A DNA stretch of 64,000 nucleotides from Aggregatimonas sangjinii. GTDB lineage: Bacteria; Bacteroidota; Bacteroidia; Flavobacteriales; Flavobacteriaceae. Position numbers and translations under genes: made by a program. The number at the start of each line of letters is the position of its first letter. The stretch's first letter is position 1. Shown piece by piece: positions 62,323-64,000 of this stretch. The stretch spans positions 569,001 to 633,000 of the forward strand of contig NZ_CP040710.1 in assembly GCF_005943945.1 (NCBI RefSeq), given 5' to 3'. The notes beneath the pieces are model-generated. The model saw only the letters and a program-made list of their open reading frames with translations, searched no databases and was not told the DNA's origin.

Positions 62323-63537
62323 ATGTTGGCATTGTTCAAGAACATAAAAGGGGATAAGGCACTTTGGGCTGTTGTAGCCCTCTTGGCGTTATTTTCGTTT
62401 TTGCCGGTCTACAGCGCGAGTAGCAATCTCGTGTATGTCGTGGGCAAGGGCACGACCATGGGGCATTTAATGAAGCATGCGTTTCTATTGGTTCTGGGCT
62501 TTGGCATAATCTACGGGGTTCACCGGATTCCAACGCGATTTTTTAAAGGTCTTTCGATCATGGCCTTACCCATCGTATTGGTATTGTTGGTGTTTACCTT
62601 GGCGCAGGGTACGACCATAGGCGGTGCCAATGCAAGCCGATGGATCAGTATCCCTTTGGTGGGCATTACGTTTCAGACCTCAAATTTGGCGGCCGTGGTT
62701 TTAATGATTTACGTGGCCCGCTATTTGACCAAAATCAAGGACGAGGCCGTAACGTTCAAAGAAAGCCTCATACCACTTTGGTTACCTGTTTTTTTGGTTA
62801 TCGCATTGATTCTCCCAGCGAACTTCTCAACAGCGGCCATTATTTTTTCAATGGTTTTATTGTTGTGTTTTTTAGGGGGCTACCCATTTAAGTACTTAGC
62901 CGGAATTGTTGGTGCGGGAGTGTTATGTCTGGCCTTGTTCATTCTTACGGCCAAAGCTTTTCCAAGTCTCTTCGAAAATAGGATCGACACTTGGGAAAAC
63001 CGTATCTCCAATTTCACCGATGGGGGCGATACCGAGGCGGATTATCAAATTGAAAGAGCCAAAATCGCCATTGCCACTGGCGGTATCATGGGTAAGGGCT
63101 CGGGCAAGAGCATACAAAAGAACTTTTTGCCTCAGAGTTCCTCCGATTTTATCTATGCCATTATCATAGAGGAATATGGTTTGGTCGGCGGGTTCCTTTT
63201 GATGTTCTTTTATTTACTGTTCCTGTTTAGGATTGTAGTGATCGCCAATGCCAACAAGACCATTTTCGGAAAATTACTAGTGCTGGGCGTAGGCCTTCCC
63301 ATTATTTTTCAGGCATTGATCAATATGGCCGTGGCAGTGGAATTATTTCCGGTGACCGGACAGACCTTGCCGTTGATCAGTAGTGGAGGTACTTCAAGTT
63401 GGATGACATGCTTGGCCATTGGAATTATCTTGAGTGCCAGCGTAAAGGAGACGGCGCGAAAACGCAAAAGTACCAGTTCAAAGCTGGATAATATGGATAT
63501 GACCAATCCTTTAGAAGTATTGAGTGGGCAATTATAA
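62323..63537 (+). CDS. ftsW: Peptidoglycan glycosyltransferase FtsW
   Basis: 404 residues of the SEDS family with about ten transmembrane helices. [12 protein letters not shown], the large loop with [20 protein letters not shown], and the terminal [18 protein letters not shown] are diagnostic. It polymerises septal glycan strands with FtsI. It starts 3 bp after murD and overlaps murG by 14 bp. Confidence 0.93.
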   Translation: MLALFKNIKGDKALWAVVALLALFSFLPVYSASSNLVYVVGKGTTMGHLMKHAFLLVLGFGIIYGVHRIPTRFFKGLSIMALPIVLVLLVFTLAQGTTIGGANASRWISIPLVGITFQTSNLAAVVLMIYVARYLTKIKDEAVTFKESLIPLWLPVFLVIALILPANFSTAAIIFSMVLLLCFLGGYPFKYLAGIVGAGVLCLALFILTAKAFPSLFENRIDTWENRISNFTDGGDTEADYQIERAKIAIATGGIMGKGSGKSIQKNFLPQSSSDFIYAIIIEEYGLVGGFLLMFFYLLFLFRIVVIANANKTIFGKLLVLGVGLPIIFQALINMAVAVELFPVTGQTLPLISSGGTSSWMTCLAIGIILSASVKETARKRKSTSSKLDNMDMTNPLEVLSGQL

Positions 63538-64000
63538 GTTCATATTGTCCGGTGGCGGAACAGGAGGGCACATTTATCCGGCAGTGGCGATTGCCAATGA
63601 ATTGAAGCGAAGGTATCCCGATGCCGATTTCCTATTCGTGGGTGCCAAGGATCGTATGGAGATGGAAAAAGTACCCAACGCGGGATACAAGATAGAAGGT
63701 TTATGGATTACAGGGTTACAACGGAAACTTACCCTTAAAAATGCAATGTTTCCCATAAAATTGATCAGCAGTTTGTTCAAAGCAGGTAAAATAGTGTCCC
63801 GATTCAAGCCCGATGCGGTGGTGGGTACCGGTGGTTTCGCCAGTGGTCCTTTGCTCCGCGTGGCCTCAGGCCGAAAAATACCCTGTGTGCTGCAGGAACA
63901 GAATTCCTATGCAGGCATCACGAACAAGTTGTTAAAAGATAGGGTCGCCAAAATTTGTGTGGCCTACGATGGTATGGAACGATTTTTCCCCGCGGATAAA
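63524..64000 (+). CDS. murG: MurG N-acetylglucosaminyltransferase (partial, runs off right edge)
   Basis: 159 codons from a GTG at 63524 ([20 protein letters not shown]) to the window end. The GGGTGGH loop binds the membrane/donor, and [11 protein letters not shown] and [15 protein letters not shown] follow as in MurG. It converts lipid I to lipid II. It overlaps ftsW by 14 bp, so it is probably translationally coupled. Confidence 0.92.
   Translation, partial: MGNYKFILSGGGTGGHIYPAVAIANELKRRYPDADFLFVGAKDRMEMEKVPNAGYKIEGLWITGLQRKLTLKNAMFPIKLISSLFKAGKIVSRFKPDAVVGTGGFASGPLLRVASGRKIPCVLQEQNSYAGITNKLLKDRVAKICVAYDGMERFFPADK

Noticed and set aside
1-64000. tRNA or rRNA genes
   Set aside because: No cloverleaf-like segments with GGTTCRANNCC cores or rRNA-like stretches were recognised by reading; a tRNAscan run would be decisive.

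Overview
The window is a chromosomal segment of a member of the Flavobacteriaceae (Bacteroidota), probably of a marine Maribacter/Zobellia-like group (the group is an inference). The evidence is the gliding genes gldA, gldB and gldC, the Bacteroidota-type -7 promoter element TAnnTTTG, DUF3857, DUF4846 and DUF2807 proteins, SusC/TonB-style receptors, a zinc-ligand-less DnaG, and several flavobacterial dispersed repeat families.

Layout. Positions 1-3000 form a mobile/defence patch: a retron-type reverse transcriptase, a HEPN-like probable effector that runs off the left edge, and an IS3-family element inserted 9 bp upstream of the RT start that truncates another small gene. Positions 3300-9041 form a SAM-I riboswitch-controlled methionine/folate operon: split metH, then metF. 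The second metH gene carries an in-frame DUF559 nuclease domain bounded by inverted GC-rich palindromes, and further solo palindromes. Positions 9042-13300 are dominated by repeats (degenerate heptamer arrays and a 329-bp tandem array) around an acyloxyacyl-hydrolase-like protein and a DUF2807 lipoprotein. Positions 13300-21190 hold a serine hydrolase, a membrane LuxR-type regulator, a TonB-dependent receptor, an M20 peptidase and gldA.

Positions 21320-25760 are an aromatic amino acid operon (prephenate dehydratase, aminotransferase, prephenate dehydrogenase, DAHP synthase-chorismate mutase). It is preceded by a Phe/Tyr-rich leader peptide and a terminator/antiterminator pair, a classical attenuator. 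Positions 25800-36400 carry rsgA, dtd, two DUF3857 proteins, a MazG-like protein, aroA, queA, rlmN and a polyprenyl synthase. Positions 36500-47030 carry a sigma factor with a partner membrane protein, envelope proteins, dnaG, a NarL-type regulator with Glu in place of the phospho-Asp, nadE, gldB and gldC. Positions 47098-54011 hold mixed housekeeping genes (a DEAD-box-type helicase, a PhoD-like phosphatase, engB, hydrolases).

From 54240 to the right edge runs the dcw cell-wall/division cluster (mraZ, rsmH, ftsL, ftsI, murE, mraY, murD, ftsW, murG). Three 10-bp-spaced MraZ-type boxes lie just upstream of its promoter. Many genes in this cluster and in the aromatic operon overlap or abut, which suggests translational coupling.

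The most unusual features are the nuclease-bearing palindrome element inside an interdomain linker of methionine synthase, the retron-HEPN locus cut by an IS, the Phe/Tyr attenuator, and the dense population of dispersed repeats that have entered coding sequences in frame (metH, murD, the serine hydrolase).
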